DNA of 64,000 nt from Mesorhizobium atlanticum (lineage in GTDB: Bacteria; Pseudomonadota; Alphaproteobacteria; Rhizobiales; Rhizobiaceae). Both the position numbers and the translations under genes were made by a program. Location: positions 372,001 through 436,000 of the forward strand of contig NZ_QMBQ01000002.1 in the NCBI RefSeq assembly GCF_003289965.1. The letters run 5' to 3'. The first letter of the stretch is position 1; each line of letters starts with the position of its first letter. The notes below the pieces were generated by a model. That model saw only the letters and a program-made list of their open reading frames with translations. It had not been told where the DNA came from and made no database searches. Of this stretch, positions 41,836 through 51,092 are shown in pieces.

Positions 41836-42567
41836 TCAGGTGAAGGATCGCACCAGGCTGCCGACGAGAAGGTTCCAGCCGTCGATCAGCACGAAGAACA
41901 GAATCTTGAACGGCAGCGACACCACCGTCGGCGGCAGCATCATCATGCCCATCGCCATGGTCACGGTGGCGACGATCAGATCGATGACGAGGAACGGCAG
42001 AACAATGAGAAAGCCGATCTCGAAGCCGCGCCGGATTTCCGAGATCATGAAGGCCGGCACCAGGATACGCAGATCGACGGTCTCGCGCGAGACGGTCTGG
42101 CCGCGCTCGCGGGCGAGGTCGGCGAAAAGGTCGAAATCCTTGTCGCGCACATTGTGCAGCATGAAATCGCGGAACGGACCGGAAATCTTCTCGAACGCCT
42201 CGGCCTGGGTGATCTGGTTGTCCATCAGCGGCTTCACGCCGGTGTTCCAGGCCTGGTCGAAGGTCGGCGCCATGACATAGAAGGTCATGAACAGCGACAG
42301 CGAGATCAGGATCAGGTTTGCCGGCGTCGACTGCAGGCCGATGCCGGCGCGCAGGATCGAGAAGGCGATGACGAAGCGGGTGAAGCTCGTCACCATGATG
42401 AGCAGGCCCGGCGCCACCGAAAGCACGGTCAGCAGGCCGAACATCTGGATCAGGTAGCCGACGGTCGTGCCGTCGGCCTTGCCGATGCCGCCGAGATCGA
42501 GCTGCTGGGCCGCGGCGACGGAAGTGGCGACGACGATGAGCGCCGTGGCTATGAGGAACTTTCTCAT
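41836..42567 (-). CDS. fliP: Flagellar export gate protein FliP
   Basis: A 243-aa gate protein with a cleavable signal (1-20, ending AAA-QQ) and four membrane segments. The FliP signatures FTRFVIAFSILRAGIGLQSTP (66-86) and IRRGFEIGFLIVLPFLVIDL are present. Last gene of the long DUF1217-to-fliP operon; overlaps fliL by 4 bases. The 213 bases downstream belong to the flagellin 2 promoter region. Confidence 0.96.
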   Translation of the reverse strand: MRKFLIATALIVVATSVAAAQQLDLGGIGKADGTTVGYLIQMFGLLTVLSVAPGLLIMVTSFTRFVIAFSILRAGIGLQSTPANLILISLSLFMTFYVMAPTFDQAWNTGVKPLMDNQITQAEAFEKISGPFRDFMLHNVRDKDFDLFADLARERGQTVSRETVDLRILVPAFMISEIRRGFEIGFLIVLPFLVIDLIVATVTMAMGMMMLPPTVVSLPFKILFFVLIDGWNLLVGSLVRSFT

Positions 42568-43058
42568 TCGAGCAGCATCGTCCTGACGAGAACCTGTTTG
42601 ACGTGGCCGCCGCTGCGCAGCGCCGCGCGCTCATCGAGATCGGCCTTGAGATGCTGGTAGCCGCTGGCGCCTTCGATCTGATGCAGCTTGATCGTGCGCA
42701 CGAAGGCGAGCAGATCCTGGTGGATTTGCTCGGTCACTTCCGGCGGCTGCGGGGCATCATAAAGTACCGATACTTCCAGCCGGATCCAGACGTCCGACGG
42801 CGAGGCGAGATTGGTGGTGATCGGCGCCAACTGAGCAAGGGTTGGCCCGGCGGCCACCTTGCCGGCCTCGCCAGGCTTCTCGGCCTTGCCGGCATTCTCC
42901 GGCGCCGCGGGCACCGGCGCCGGCGTTTCACCCTGCTTGAGATAGCCGCCGGAAATCCAGCCCATGCCGATGGCCGCGCCTGTCATGACCAGCAGCATGG
43001 CGAGCTGGATCACCAGGGAAGGTCCTTTCTTGGGCTGGACCTGCTCGACATTGGCCAC
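42564..43058 (-). CDS. fliL: FliL, basal-body stator-associated protein
   Basis: A 164-aa inner-membrane protein: membrane helix about 15-37 (VIQLAMLLVMTGAAIGMGWI), then a Pro/Ala-rich linker and the FliL domain (DVWIRLEVSVLYDAPQPPEV, ending HVKQVLVRTMLLE). It supports torque at the stator. Overlaps fliP by 4 bases. Confidence 0.92.
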   Translation of the reverse strand: MANVEQVQPKKGPSLVIQLAMLLVMTGAAIGMGWISGGYLKQGETPAPVPAAPENAGKAEKPGEAGKVAAGPTLAQLAPITTNLASPSDVWIRLEVSVLYDAPQPPEVTEQIHQDLLAFVRTIKLHQIEGASGYQHLKADLDERAALRSGGHVKQVLVRTMLLE

Positions 43059-43076
43059 GACAGCGCTCTCCCGGCC

Positions 43077-43775
43077 CTAGAAAGGAAGGACCTGGTCGAG
43101 CACCTGCTGGCCATAGGCCGGCTGCTGGACCTCGCTCACGCGGCCGCGGCCGCCATAGGAGATGCGCGCCTCGGCGATGCGCTCGTAGGGAATGGTGTTT
43201 TCCGCGCCGATGTCGGACGGACGAACCATGCCGGCGATGGTCAGGACCCGAAGCTCGTAGTTGACGCGGACCTCCTGCGAACCCCTGATCATCAGGTTGC
43301 CGTTGGGCAGCACCTCGGTGACGACGGCGGCGACGTTGAGCTCGATGTCTTCCGAACGCTTGATCTCGCCATCGGCGTTGGTTTCGGTGCTGGAACTCAG
43401 GCCGGCGTCGCCCTTGCCGCTGGTGCTCCTGCCGTCCCATCCGAGCGTGACGTCATAGCCGAGCTTGCGCGCGGCGGTGCGGCTGCGGTCGTTCTGGTTC
43501 TTGAAATTGGCCCTGTCGTTCAGCTTGATGTTGACGGTCAGGATGTCACCGGCGCGCAGCGCGCGCGGATCGGTGAAGAGCCGGCTCTGGCGATCGTCCC
43601 ACAGCGAAAATTTCCTTGGCCGCGACGCCGGCGGCTCGGGATAGCTGTAAGGACCGGAGGCACCGATACCGGAACCTACGGGTGACATGGCAGGCTCCCG
43701 GCCGATCTCCTTGAAATTGGTGCCGCAGCCGGACAACCCCGCAACCGCGACGAGGACAAAGAACTTCAACTTCAT
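43077..43775 (-). CDS. flgH: L-ring lipoprotein FlgH
   Basis: A 232-aa outer-membrane ring subunit with a lipoprotein signal whose lipobox is AGLSG-C16 (VAVAGLSGCGTNF). The FlgH blocks DPRALRAGDILTVNIKLNDRA and GSQEVRVNYELRVLTIAGMVRP are intact. Overlaps motE by 4 bases. Confidence 0.95.
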   Translation of the reverse strand: MKLKFFVLVAVAGLSGCGTNFKEIGREPAMSPVGSGIGASGPYSYPEPPASRPRKFSLWDDRQSRLFTDPRALRAGDILTVNIKLNDRANFKNQNDRSRTAARKLGYDVTLGWDGRSTSGKGDAGLSSSTETNADGEIKRSEDIELNVAAVVTEVLPNGNLMIRGSQEVRVNYELRVLTIAGMVRPSDIGAENTIPYERIAEARISYGGRGRVSEVQQPAYGQQVLDQVLPF

Positions 43776-44392
43776 GACGGATCAACCCTTCGCGCCGCGC
43801 TGGCCATGATGCCGGTGAGCGTCGCCGCCGCCTTCTGGTCCATTTCATTCAGGATGACGCCGGCCTTGCGCGAATCGAGCTTCATCAGGATGGCCGCCGC
43901 GAGCTCGGCATTGACCATCGCCAGCCGTTCGGCGGCGGCGTCCGGCTTCATGCCGGCATAGATCTTGACGACGCCGTCCTCGGCGCGCGCCAGGAAAACT
44001 TCGCGGCGCTTCAGCCACTCTTCATATTCGGTCTTCTTGGCCTCCAGCGCCTTCATGCGCTCGTCGATGCCGGCCTGCAGCTGCTTCAGCTCCTCCGCCT
44101 GCAGGGCGTAGCGGCGGTCGCGCGCGGCATCCGCGATGTTGGAGCAGAAGCGCTGGATCTCGCTTTCGTCAGGCGCCTTGCCGCCCGCAAGTCCAACCGG
44201 CTGGGCCGATGCCGTCTCGCGCGTGAGCTGGGCCGGCTGAGCCGGCGCCTGACCGCCAGGCAGTACCTGGCGTACTTCATCCGCGCGGACCGCGCCGCCC
44301 GCCAGCGCGACGATCGCGCCAATGGCGAGGAGGCCGGTCACGGGGTGAAGCCTTGGGCGACGATGCAGTGTCGAGGAGAGGAGCGCGATCAT
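43772..44392 (-). CDS. motE: MotE, periplasmic chaperone for MotC
   Basis: A 206-aa exported protein: positively charged start, hydrophobic helix about 19-35 (VTGLLAIGAIVALAGGAVRA), central coiled coil (EELKQLQAGIDERMKALEAK), and a C-terminal MgtE-N-like fold (AAERLAMVNAELAAAILMKL, KAAATLTGIM). In Sinorhizobium MotE folds and stabilises MotC. It sits between flgI and flgH as expected. Confidence 0.87.
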   Translation of the reverse strand: MIALLSSTLHRRPRLHPVTGLLAIGAIVALAGGAVRADEVRQVLPGGQAPAQPAQLTRETASAQPVGLAGGKAPDESEIQRFCSNIADAARDRRYALQAEELKQLQAGIDERMKALEAKKTEYEEWLKRREVFLARAEDGVVKIYAGMKPDAAAERLAMVNAELAAAILMKLDSRKAGVILNEMDQKAAATLTGIMASAARRVDPS

Positions 44393-44400
44393 CGGTGTGC

Positions 44401-45642
44401 CTATTGGAGAACCAGGTCGGCCTGCAGGGCGCCGGCCGACTTGATGCCTTGCAGGATAGCGATGATGCCGTCGGGCTTCACGCCGAGGCGGTTGAGGCCG
44501 GAGACAAGCGTTTCGAGATCGGGGCCGTCGAGCATGGCGACGCGCGCGTTGGGCCGGCTCGCATCGATGGCCGTGGACGGTTCCACCGCGGTCTCACCCC
44601 TGGAGAAGGGTTCAGGCTGGACGACGCGCGGCGCTTCGGTGATGCGTACGGTAAGCGTGCCGTGGCTGATCGCCACGCGAGAGATCCTGACGTTGTTGCC
44701 GATGACGATGGTTCCGGTGCGCTCGTCGATGACGACGCGGGCAGGGGCATCCGACTCGACGACGAGGTTCTCGATCTCGGCATAGAATCGTGCTGCGGAG
44801 ATGTTCTTCGGTCGCCTGATCTGCACGGTGCGGGCATCGCGCTCGGCGGCGACCCGCATGCCGAAGCGCTGCGAGGTGTAGTCGTTGACGGCGTCGGCGA
44901 TGCGGATCGCGGTCGAGAAATCGGGATTGCGCAATTGCAGCGTCAATACACCCTGGTCGTCGAACTCGGCCGGCACGGCGCGCTCGACGATGGCGCCGTT
45001 GGGCACGCGGCCCGCGGTCGGCACACCCTGCGTGAGCTCCTCGGCCTGACCCTTGGCGGTGAAGCCGCCGACGATCACGGAACCCTGGCCCACCGCGTAG
45101 ATTTCGCCATCGGCTGCCTTCAGCGGCGTCATCACCAGCGTGCCGCCGGCAAGCGAGGTGGCGTCGCCCATCGAGGAGACGTCGATGTCGATGCGGGCGC
45201 CCGACTGGACGAAGGGCGGCATGTTGGCGGTGACGATGACGGCGGCCACGTTCTTGGCGCGCGCGCTGCCGCCTTCGGTGGCGATGCCGAGGTTCTCCAG
45301 CATGGCGCGGATCGACTGCTCGGTGAAGGGCGAATTCCGCAGGCTGTCGCCGGTGCCAGCAAGGCCGATGACCAGGCCGTAGCCGACGAGCTGGTTGTCG
45401 CGCGCGCTTTGCAGCTGGGCGATGTCCTTGATGCGTGCGGCCACCTGGCCGGGCGGCAGCGTGCTTGGCCCGGTGGAAACGCGGAACATGCGCTGGGTCG
45501 TGGTTGGATCATATTCCGGGTCGTCGTAGACGCCGCCATTTTTCTGGACCAGCTCGCGCTTGGCCTTGGGCGTCAGGCCATCCGCCAAAGCCGGCTGAAT
45601 ACCGATGGCCGCCGCGAGCAGAAACACAAGCGCGCGCATCAC
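44401..45642 (-). CDS. flgI: P-ring protein FlgI
   Basis: A 413-aa periplasmic ring subunit; signal peptide 1-20 (FLLAAAIGIQPALA). FlgI blocks: RIKDIAQLQSARDNQLVGYGLVIGLAGTGD region (70-99), NVAAVIVTANMPPFVQSG, and the C-terminal LVSGLNRLGVKPDGIIAILQ. Assembled with help from FlgA, encoded just upstream with a 4-base overlap. Confidence 0.96.
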   Translation of the reverse strand: MMRALVFLLAAAIGIQPALADGLTPKAKRELVQKNGGVYDDPEYDPTTTQRMFRVSTGPSTLPPGQVAARIKDIAQLQSARDNQLVGYGLVIGLAGTGDSLRNSPFTEQSIRAMLENLGIATEGGSARAKNVAAVIVTANMPPFVQSGARIDIDVSSMGDATSLAGGTLVMTPLKAADGEIYAVGQGSVIVGGFTAKGQAEELTQGVPTAGRVPNGAIVERAVPAEFDDQGVLTLQLRNPDFSTAIRIADAVNDYTSQRFGMRVAAERDARTVQIRRPKNISAARFYAEIENLVVESDAPARVVIDERTGTIVIGNNVRISRVAISHGTLTVRITEAPRVVQPEPFSRGETAVEPSTAIDASRPNARVAMLDGPDLETLVSGLNRLGVKPDGIIAILQGIKSAGALQADLVLQ

Positions 45643-46160
45643 GAAGCGCCGACCTTGATGGTGCCGTCGGCCATCACCGTGCCGGAGATGATCTTGCCGC
45701 TGTCGATGTTGCGGATCTTGATCTGGTCGCCGGCAGCGCCTGGCTGCAGCGTGACGCAGGCTGCCGAAATGGTGAGCGCGCCGGCGGTGAAATAGACCTG
45801 CACGGAAGCGCCCTGTTCGACCAGCCAGGCGTCGCGGATAGCGGTGACCGGGATGTAGCGGCCGGGCAGAAGCGTGCGCTTGGCGACCTTGCCCTGAAGC
45901 TCCTCGGAGCGCGTCGCCATGCCGTCCGGCTTGTGCTTGCCGGGTATCAGCGTCACCTGCTTGAGCGAGGCGGATTCGATTGTCTCGCCGGGATAGATGA
46001 CCCGGTTGGGGATCAGCACGGCCTCGCCGATCGCCTGGCCGGCGGCGATCTGGTTCGCCGACTGGCCGGTGGTGTCCTGCGCGATAGCCGGCGTGCCTGC
46101 GGCCACCAGGGCGGTGGCCAGCACGGCGCGTCGGAGTGCGAAGGAGATCGGCCCGGCCAT
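45639..46160 (-). CDS. flgA: P-ring assembly chaperone FlgA
   Basis: A 173-aa periplasmic chaperone with signal 1-27 (LATALVAAGTPAIA) and an SAF-type domain: LIPNRVIYPGETIESASLKQ, then LLPGRYIPVTAIRD, and the conserved end SGKIISGTVMADGTIKVGA. It is short, as in other rhizobia. Overlaps flgI; 6 bases after flgG. Confidence 0.93.
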   Translation of the reverse strand: MAGPISFALRRAVLATALVAAGTPAIAQDTTGQSANQIAAGQAIGEAVLIPNRVIYPGETIESASLKQVTLIPGKHKPDGMATRSEELQGKVAKRTLLPGRYIPVTAIRDAWLVEQGASVQVYFTAGALTISAACVTLQPGAAGDQIKIRNIDSGKIISGTVMADGTIKVGAS

Positions 46161-46166
46161 CGTCCG

Positions 46167-46955
46167 TTACCTGATGTTCTTGGAGACAACCGAGGCCATG
46201 TCGTCGGCGGCCTGGATGACCTTGGAGTTCATTTCGTAGGCGCGCTGCGCCGAGATCAGCTCGGTGATTTCCTTGACCGGGTCGACATTGGAGGATTCCA
46301 GATAACCCTGCTGGATCGTGGCGAAGCCGGGATCGCCGGGAACGCCGACATTGGCCGGACCCGAGGCAGCGGTTTCCTGGAAGAGGTTGTCGCCCAGCGG
46401 CGCCAGACCCGCCTCGTTGGCGAAGTTGGCGATCTGAAGCTGGCCGAGCAGCTGTAGATTGGTCTGGCCCTGGAGACGGGCAAAGACCTGGCCGGTCTTG
46501 TTGACGATCACCTCGACGGCGTCGGTCGGCACGGTAATGGCCGGAATGACCTCGGCACCGTCGACGGTCACCAACTGCCCGGTGGCATTGGTGTTGAAGG
46601 CGCCGGCGCGCGAGTAGAGCGTGCCGCCGTCGGCGCCCTGGATCTGGAACCAGCCCCTGCCGGTCAACGCCAGGTCGAAGCTGTTGCCGGTGCTGGCCAG
46701 CTCGCCCTGGGTGTGGACGTTGCGCACCGCCGTCGTCTTGACGCCAAGACCGATCGAGACGCCTTCCGGCACCAGCGAGGTGTTGGAGCGGTTGGGCACG
46801 CCTTGCGTGCGGTCGACCTGGTAGAGCAGGTCGGAGAACTCGGCCCGCGCCCGCTTGTAGCCGGTGGTGTTGATGTTGGCGATGTTGTTGGCGATGACTT
46901 CCAGGTTGGTCTGCTGGGCGTTCATGCCGGTCGCGGCGATGGCGAGTGCTTTCAT
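46167..46955 (-). CDS. flgG: Distal rod protein FlgG
   Basis: A 262-aa rod protein, normal length. N-terminal rod motif [20 protein letters not shown] and [21 protein letters not shown]-terminal [20 protein letters not shown] and [20 protein letters not shown]. Exported via the flagellar gate. Confidence 0.97.
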   Translation of the reverse strand: MKALAIAATGMNAQQTNLEVIANNIANINTTGYKRARAEFSDLLYQVDRTQGVPNRSNTSLVPEGVSIGLGVKTTAVRNVHTQGELASTGNSFDLALTGRGWFQIQGADGGTLYSRAGAFNTNATGQLVTVDGAEVIPAITVPTDAVEVIVNKTGQVFARLQGQTNLQLLGQLQIANFANEAGLAPLGDNLFQETAASGPANVGVPGDPGFATIQQGYLESSNVDPVKEITELISAQRAYEMNSKVIQAADDMASVVSKNIR

Positions 46956-46965
46956 GACGCGGTTC

Positions 46966-47295
46966 CTAGATACTCATGCGACTGATTTCGAGGTAAGCCG
47001 AGACGACCTTGTCGCGGATGGCGATGGTCGTCTGCAGCGCCTGCTGGGCGCTCAGCACCGCATCGACAACCTGACGGGTGTCGGCGTCGCCCTTGAGCGC
47101 CTGTATCGACATCTGCTCGGCACCCTGCAGCGTGTTGACGGTTTTCGTCGCGGCATGGCTGAGGACGTCGGCGAAGCTGCTGCCGACGCTTTCGCTGGCC
47201 TGCGTCCCGACACCGCCTTGAAGCAGGCCCGGCGCGGCCGAGTCGGCGCCGTCGATTGCTGGTTTGAACTGTAGTGCCCCGATACCGCCGATCAT
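46966..47295 (-). CDS. fliE: MS-ring/rod adaptor FliE
   Basis: A 109-aa adaptor protein: [20 protein letters not shown] (38-57) and the C-terminal [20 protein letters not shown] ending ISRMSI are the FliE hallmarks. Its ATG overlaps the flgC stop by one base (TAATG). Confidence 0.95.
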   Translation of the reverse strand: MIGGIGALQFKPAIDGADSAAPGLLQGGVGTQASESVGSSFADVLSHAATKTVNTLQGAEQMSIQALKGDADTRQVVDAVLSAQQALQTTIAIRDKVVSAYLEISRMSI

Positions 47296-47711
47296 TACTG
47301 GTTCCTCATCAGGTCGATGGTCATGGAAATCAGATCGCGAGCCTGCTTGATGACCTGCAGGTTGGCTTCATAGGAGCGGTTCGCCTCGCTCATGTCGGCC
47401 ATTTCGACCAATGTGTTGACGTTGGGCATCTTGACGTACCCTTTGGCGTCGGCGGCTTCGTTGCCGGGCTGGAATTCGATCGGAAAATCCGAAGGATCGC
47501 GATTGATGGCGCTGACTTCCACCAGCGAGCCGCCGGTTGCGCGGTCGACCTCGGACTGGAAGGTGATCGTCTTGCGGCGATAGGGATCGGCGCCGGGCGT
47601 GCTGCCGGTCGACTGCGCGTTGGCGAGGTTTTCCGAGACCACGCGCAGGCGCTCCGACTGGGCGCCGAGACCGGATGCCGCGACTTTGAGGGCTGCGGTG
47701 AGGGCGTCCAT
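47295..47711 (-). CDS. flgC: Proximal rod protein FlgC
   Basis: A 138-aa rod protein: N-terminal [20 protein letters not shown] and [21 protein letters not shown]-terminal [20 protein letters not shown] and [20 protein letters not shown]. Normal length; follows flgB by 2 bases. Confidence 0.96.
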   Translation of the reverse strand: MDALTAALKVAASGLGAQSERLRVVSENLANAQSTGSTPGADPYRRKTITFQSEVDRATGGSLVEVSAINRDPSDFPIEFQPGNEAADAKGYVKMPNVNTLVEMADMSEANRSYEANLQVIKQARDLISMTIDLMRNQ

Positions 47712-47713
47712 GG

Positions 47714-48094
47714 TCAGCTCTTCACCACCATCGTCATCATCGAATGGAAGGCCTTGACGATCGCCGTGTTGAGCTCGAAGGAGCGGCGGACGTCGCCCGC
47801 CTTCATCAGTTCCTGCTCGAGAACGACGGTGTTCTTCGACGGCATGATCGCGCCGTCAGGATCCTCCGGCTTGACGTTGAAGCCGGCATTGGTGGTTTCG
47901 GCGCCAAGATGGCCCGTCTGCGTGGCAGCCAGTGTCACCGCGGCGCGGTCGAGGACCTTTTCGAACGGCTCGACATCATTGGCCGTGTAGCCCGGCGTGC
48001 TGGCGTTGGCGATGTTGGAGGCAATCGCCGACTGGCGCACGGCCAGCCATTGCGACTGCCGCGCGGCAAGATCGAAAAGATTTACGGGTTCCAT
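47714..48094 (-). CDS. flgB: Proximal rod protein FlgB
   Basis: A 126-aa rod protein. [20 protein letters not shown] and [20 protein letters not shown] mark the N-terminal half; [20 protein letters not shown] the C-terminus. Start taken as ATG 48094 with GGGAG 7 bases upstream, rather than the in-frame ATG 48121. The 88-base gap to the next upstream gene may hold an internal promoter. Confidence 0.95.
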   Translation of the reverse strand: MEPVNLFDLAARQSQWLAVRQSAIASNIANASTPGYTANDVEPFEKVLDRAAVTLAATQTGHLGAETTNAGFNVKPEDPDGAIMPSKNTVVLEQELMKAGDVRRSFELNTAIVKAFHSMMTMVVKS

Positions 48095-48182
48095 GGGAAT
48101 CTCCCGGACAAGTACGCACAAGACTAGGCGGCCAGTCTTGCGCGGACCTTGCGCGGGGGCGGGGCTGTACGGCCCGGCTCCG

Positions 48183-48971
48183 TTACTTCGAAAGCTGGAT
48201 CACCTTGTCCGTGCTGGTGACGATCACCCACTTGCCGCCGCGCTGCTCGATGGAGGCGACGCGGCTCGAATCCGGCAGGACGGAGCCGCGCTGAACGATC
48301 CACAGACCCGTATCGTCCTCGATCATGGCGCGGCCGTTGGCGACATGCACCATCTTGAATTCGGACGCGGCGGCCGGGAAGGGCTGGTCGGCGGGCGGCG
48401 GGGCGGGGTCATCCTCAACCGTTCCGGTGGCAAAGAGGTCGATATCGGGATTGGGAACGTCCTTGGCCGTCAGCGGCCCACTGCGTTGAGCCACAACGCC
48501 GCCGCCCTCGCGTCCGGAATTGCTGCCGCTGCCGCCGAATTTGATGGCCTGGACGCCGAACTGCTCCTGATTGAAGAAGATGTACCAGGGAAACAGCGCG
48601 CAGATCAGGCCGAGCGTGATGCCCAGCGCGGCGATGACGAAATCGCTGCGCCGGTCGGCGCTCCTATCGGCAAGGCGCGGGAACTGGGCTTTCGGCGGCT
48701 CCGGCCATTCGGTGCGCGGGAAAAGCCCGTCGATCAATGAATCGCGGCTGGCCTGTGCCGCATCGGCCCTATCGGCGGTGGGTGCCCTCGGGGGATGCGG
48801 CCTTTCGGCTCTGGTCAGAAGTGCCGCCGCCTTCTGCGTCCTGGCGCGTGCGGCTTGGTCCTTGGCAATCCTCGCCTTGTCGGCCTCGGCCCGCTCCGCC
48901 GCCTCGGCCTCGGCGAGCATGTCGCGCAGCATACGCTCGGTATATTGGAGCTCAGTCTCCTTGATCGCCAT
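48183..48971 (-). CDS. Rhizobial flagellar-operon membrane protein of unknown function
   Basis: A 262-aa protein of three parts: a charged N-terminal coiled coil (about 5-55, RMLRDMLAEAEAAERAEADK), one membrane helix near 112-130 (FVIAALGITLGLICALFPWY), and a periplasmic region ending in FKMVHVANGRAMIEDDTGLWIVQ and GGKWVIVTSTDKVIQLS. Its start overlaps the fliI end by 20 bases, so it is tied to fliI translation. The layout suggests a bridge between the cytoplasmic export apparatus and the periplasm, but this is conjecture. I know no assigned function. Confidence 0.75.
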   Translation of the reverse strand: MAIKETELQYTERMLRDMLAEAEAAERAEADKARIAKDQAARARTQKAAALLTRAERPHPPRAPTADRADAAQASRDSLIDGLFPRTEWPEPPKAQFPRLADRSADRRSDFVIAALGITLGLICALFPWYIFFNQEQFGVQAIKFGGSGSNSGREGGGVVAQRSGPLTAKDVPNPDIDLFATGTVEDDPAPPPADQPFPAAASEFKMVHVANGRAMIEDDTGLWIVQRGSVLPDSSRVASIEQRGGKWVIVTSTDKVIQLSK

Positions 48972-50358
48972 TCAGCTTCCCCTTGAGATGGCGGGCGAGG
49001 TCGGCGAACGGATCGGCCGACGCGCGGTCCCTCGGCGATTGCGTGAGCGCCTCGTAGATCAGCGGCACCTGGCGCACCGCGTTGTCGAGCTCGGCATCGG
49101 CGCCGCTTTGGTAAGCGCCCAAAAGACGGATGTCGCGCGTGTCCTCGAAGCGCGCGATCATCGATTTCAGCCTTGTCACCAGCACGCGCTGTTCCGGGCT
49201 CCAGGCCTTGTCGGCAAGGCGCGAGATGGACGACAGCGGATTGACCGGTGGATAGCGGCCCTGCTCGGCAAGGGCGCGGTCGAGCACGACATGGCCGTCC
49301 AGGATGCCGCGCACCGAATCGGCGACCGGGTCGTTGTGGTCGTCGCCATCGACGAGCACGGAAATGATGGCGGTGATCGAGCCTTTTCCCTCGGCGCCCG
49401 GGCCGGCGCGTTCGAGCAGCTTCGGCAGGTCGGTGAAGACCGAGGCCGGATAGCCGCGCGCCACCGGCGGCTCGCCGGTTCCCGTCGCAACTTCACGCAG
49501 CGCATGCGCGAAGCGGGTGATGGAATCCAGCACCAGGAGCACGCGATGGCCCTGGTCGCGAAAATGCTCGGCCACGCACATGGCCGTGTCAGGCGCGCGG
49601 CGCCGCATCATGGCGCTTTCGTCGCTGGTGGCGACGACGGCGACGGTCTTGGCCATGCTCTCGGCGCCGATCGTATCCTCGAGGAACTCACGTACCTCGC
49701 GGCTGCGCTCGCCGATCAGCGCCACGACCACCGTATCGAAGGCCTCGGCGCCGGCGAGCATGGCAAGCAAAGTCGACTTGCCGACGCCGGAACCGGCGAA
49801 GATGCCGAGCCGCTGGCCGAAGCAGAGCGGGGTGAAGATGTCGATCACCCTGACGCCGGTGAGGAAGCCGGTGCCGACGCGCTGGCGCGACAAGGCGCCC
49901 GGCGTCGCGCCATGCGTGACATCGGCGGCATTCGACCGGATCAGCGGAGGACCGCCGTCAATGGGGCGGGTCAAGGCATCGACGGCCCGCCCGCGCCAGG
50001 AGACGTGCGGCGCTACCGCGAGCGGGCCGCGGCGAAAGACGGCGTCGCCGATTCCGGCATCGGCGCTGCGCTCGAAAGGCGCGATCACGACCTCGTCGCT
50101 GCCGATCTTGACGATCTCGCCGCGTCGCGCGCCGGCCTTGCCGCGCTGCTCCACGATATCGCCGAGCCTGGCGATTCCGGAGAGGCCGCGGACTTTGTAA
50201 TGCGTGGGCGATATCTCGGCGACGCGGCCGCCGCGCGACAGCAGCGCCTGCGGATCGTCGAACCGGCGCCAGACGCGTTCGAGCGCGGCCAGCCGGTCCG
50301 TCCTTCCGGAATCGGCCAGGCTCTCGGAAGCGCGCAACAGGGACGGACCGGTCGTCAT
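48952..50358 (-). CDS. fliI: Flagellar export ATPase FliI
   Basis: A 468-aa hexameric ATPase, homologous to F1 beta. Walker A GSGVGKST at 189-196, the segment LIGERSREVREFLED, Walker B VLLVLDSITRFAHALREVA, and YPPVNPLSSISRL. The start is a normal ATG 4 bases after the flgF stop. Full length and intact. Confidence 0.96.
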   Translation of the reverse strand: MTTGPSLLRASESLADSGRTDRLAALERVWRRFDDPQALLSRGGRVAEISPTHYKVRGLSGIARLGDIVEQRGKAGARRGEIVKIGSDEVVIAPFERSADAGIGDAVFRRGPLAVAPHVSWRGRAVDALTRPIDGGPPLIRSNAADVTHGATPGALSRQRVGTGFLTGVRVIDIFTPLCFGQRLGIFAGSGVGKSTLLAMLAGAEAFDTVVVALIGERSREVREFLEDTIGAESMAKTVAVVATSDESAMMRRRAPDTAMCVAEHFRDQGHRVLLVLDSITRFAHALREVATGTGEPPVARGYPASVFTDLPKLLERAGPGAEGKGSITAIISVLVDGDDHNDPVADSVRGILDGHVVLDRALAEQGRYPPVNPLSSISRLADKAWSPEQRVLVTRLKSMIARFEDTRDIRLLGAYQSGADAELDNAVRQVPLIYEALTQSPRDRASADPFADLARHLKGKLNGDQGD

Positions 50359-50362
50359 GCCG

Positions 50363-51085
50363 TCACTTCGAGCCGAGCGTCTTGATCGCGTCCTCGGTCG
50401 AGGAATCGGTCTGCCGCATCAGCGCCGCCGTGTTCTCGAAAGCGCGCTGCACCTGGATCAGCCGGGTCATCTCCAGCACCGGGTTGACGTTCGACTCTTC
50501 CAGAAATCCCTGCGCGATGCCGACGTCGGAGCGATCGGTGACAGGTTCGGGCGTGCGTGCCGGAACGATGCCTGAATTGCCGTAGCGGACGAAATTCTCG
50601 CCTGGATCGAAATTGTAGAGGCCGATGGCGCCCACCAGCTGGTCGTTCTGCCTGAGCGAGCCGTCCGCGCCTGCCTTGGGCGGGCCGTTGCGCGGATCGA
50701 GCTGGATCGGAGCGCCGCCGCTGTCCAGTACCGGATAGCCTTCGATCGACATCAATTCGCCGTTCTCGTTCATGGAGAAACGGCCGTCGCGCGTCATCAC
50801 GGTGCCGGCGGGCGTGTCGATGGCGAACCAGGCATCGCCCTGGACGGCGAAATCGAACGGGTTGCCGGTTTCGGTCAGCGCGCCATGCGCGCCAGAAAGA
50901 TAGGTGTTGCCGGAGGAGGCGAAGGAAACCGACCTCGGCCCCGTGCCGGAGACGACGTCCTCGAACTTCACGCCGGTGGCGCGAAAGCCGATGGTCGAGG
51001 CATTGGCGACATTGTCGGCAATGGTGTCGAGACGGCGCTCGAGCGCGATCTGAGAGGAAAGGGCGACGTAAAGACTGTCCTGCAT
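50363..51085 (-). CDS. flgF: Proximal rod protein FlgF
   Basis: A 240-aa rod protein: SLYVALSSQIALERRLDTIA and DNVANASTIGFRATGVKFED at the N-terminus; QGFLEESNVNPVLEMTRLIQ and RAFENTAALMRQTDSSTEDA near the end. Follows the DUF1217 gene by 7 bases. Confidence 0.94.
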   Translation of the reverse strand: MQDSLYVALSSQIALERRLDTIADNVANASTIGFRATGVKFEDVVSGTGPRSVSFASSGNTYLSGAHGALTETGNPFDFAVQGDAWFAIDTPAGTVMTRDGRFSMNENGELMSIEGYPVLDSGGAPIQLDPRNGPPKAGADGSLRQNDQLVGAIGLYNFDPGENFVRYGNSGIVPARTPEPVTDRSDVGIAQGFLEESNVNPVLEMTRLIQVQRAFENTAALMRQTDSSTEDAIKTLGSK

Positions 51086-51092
51086 GATCGTC

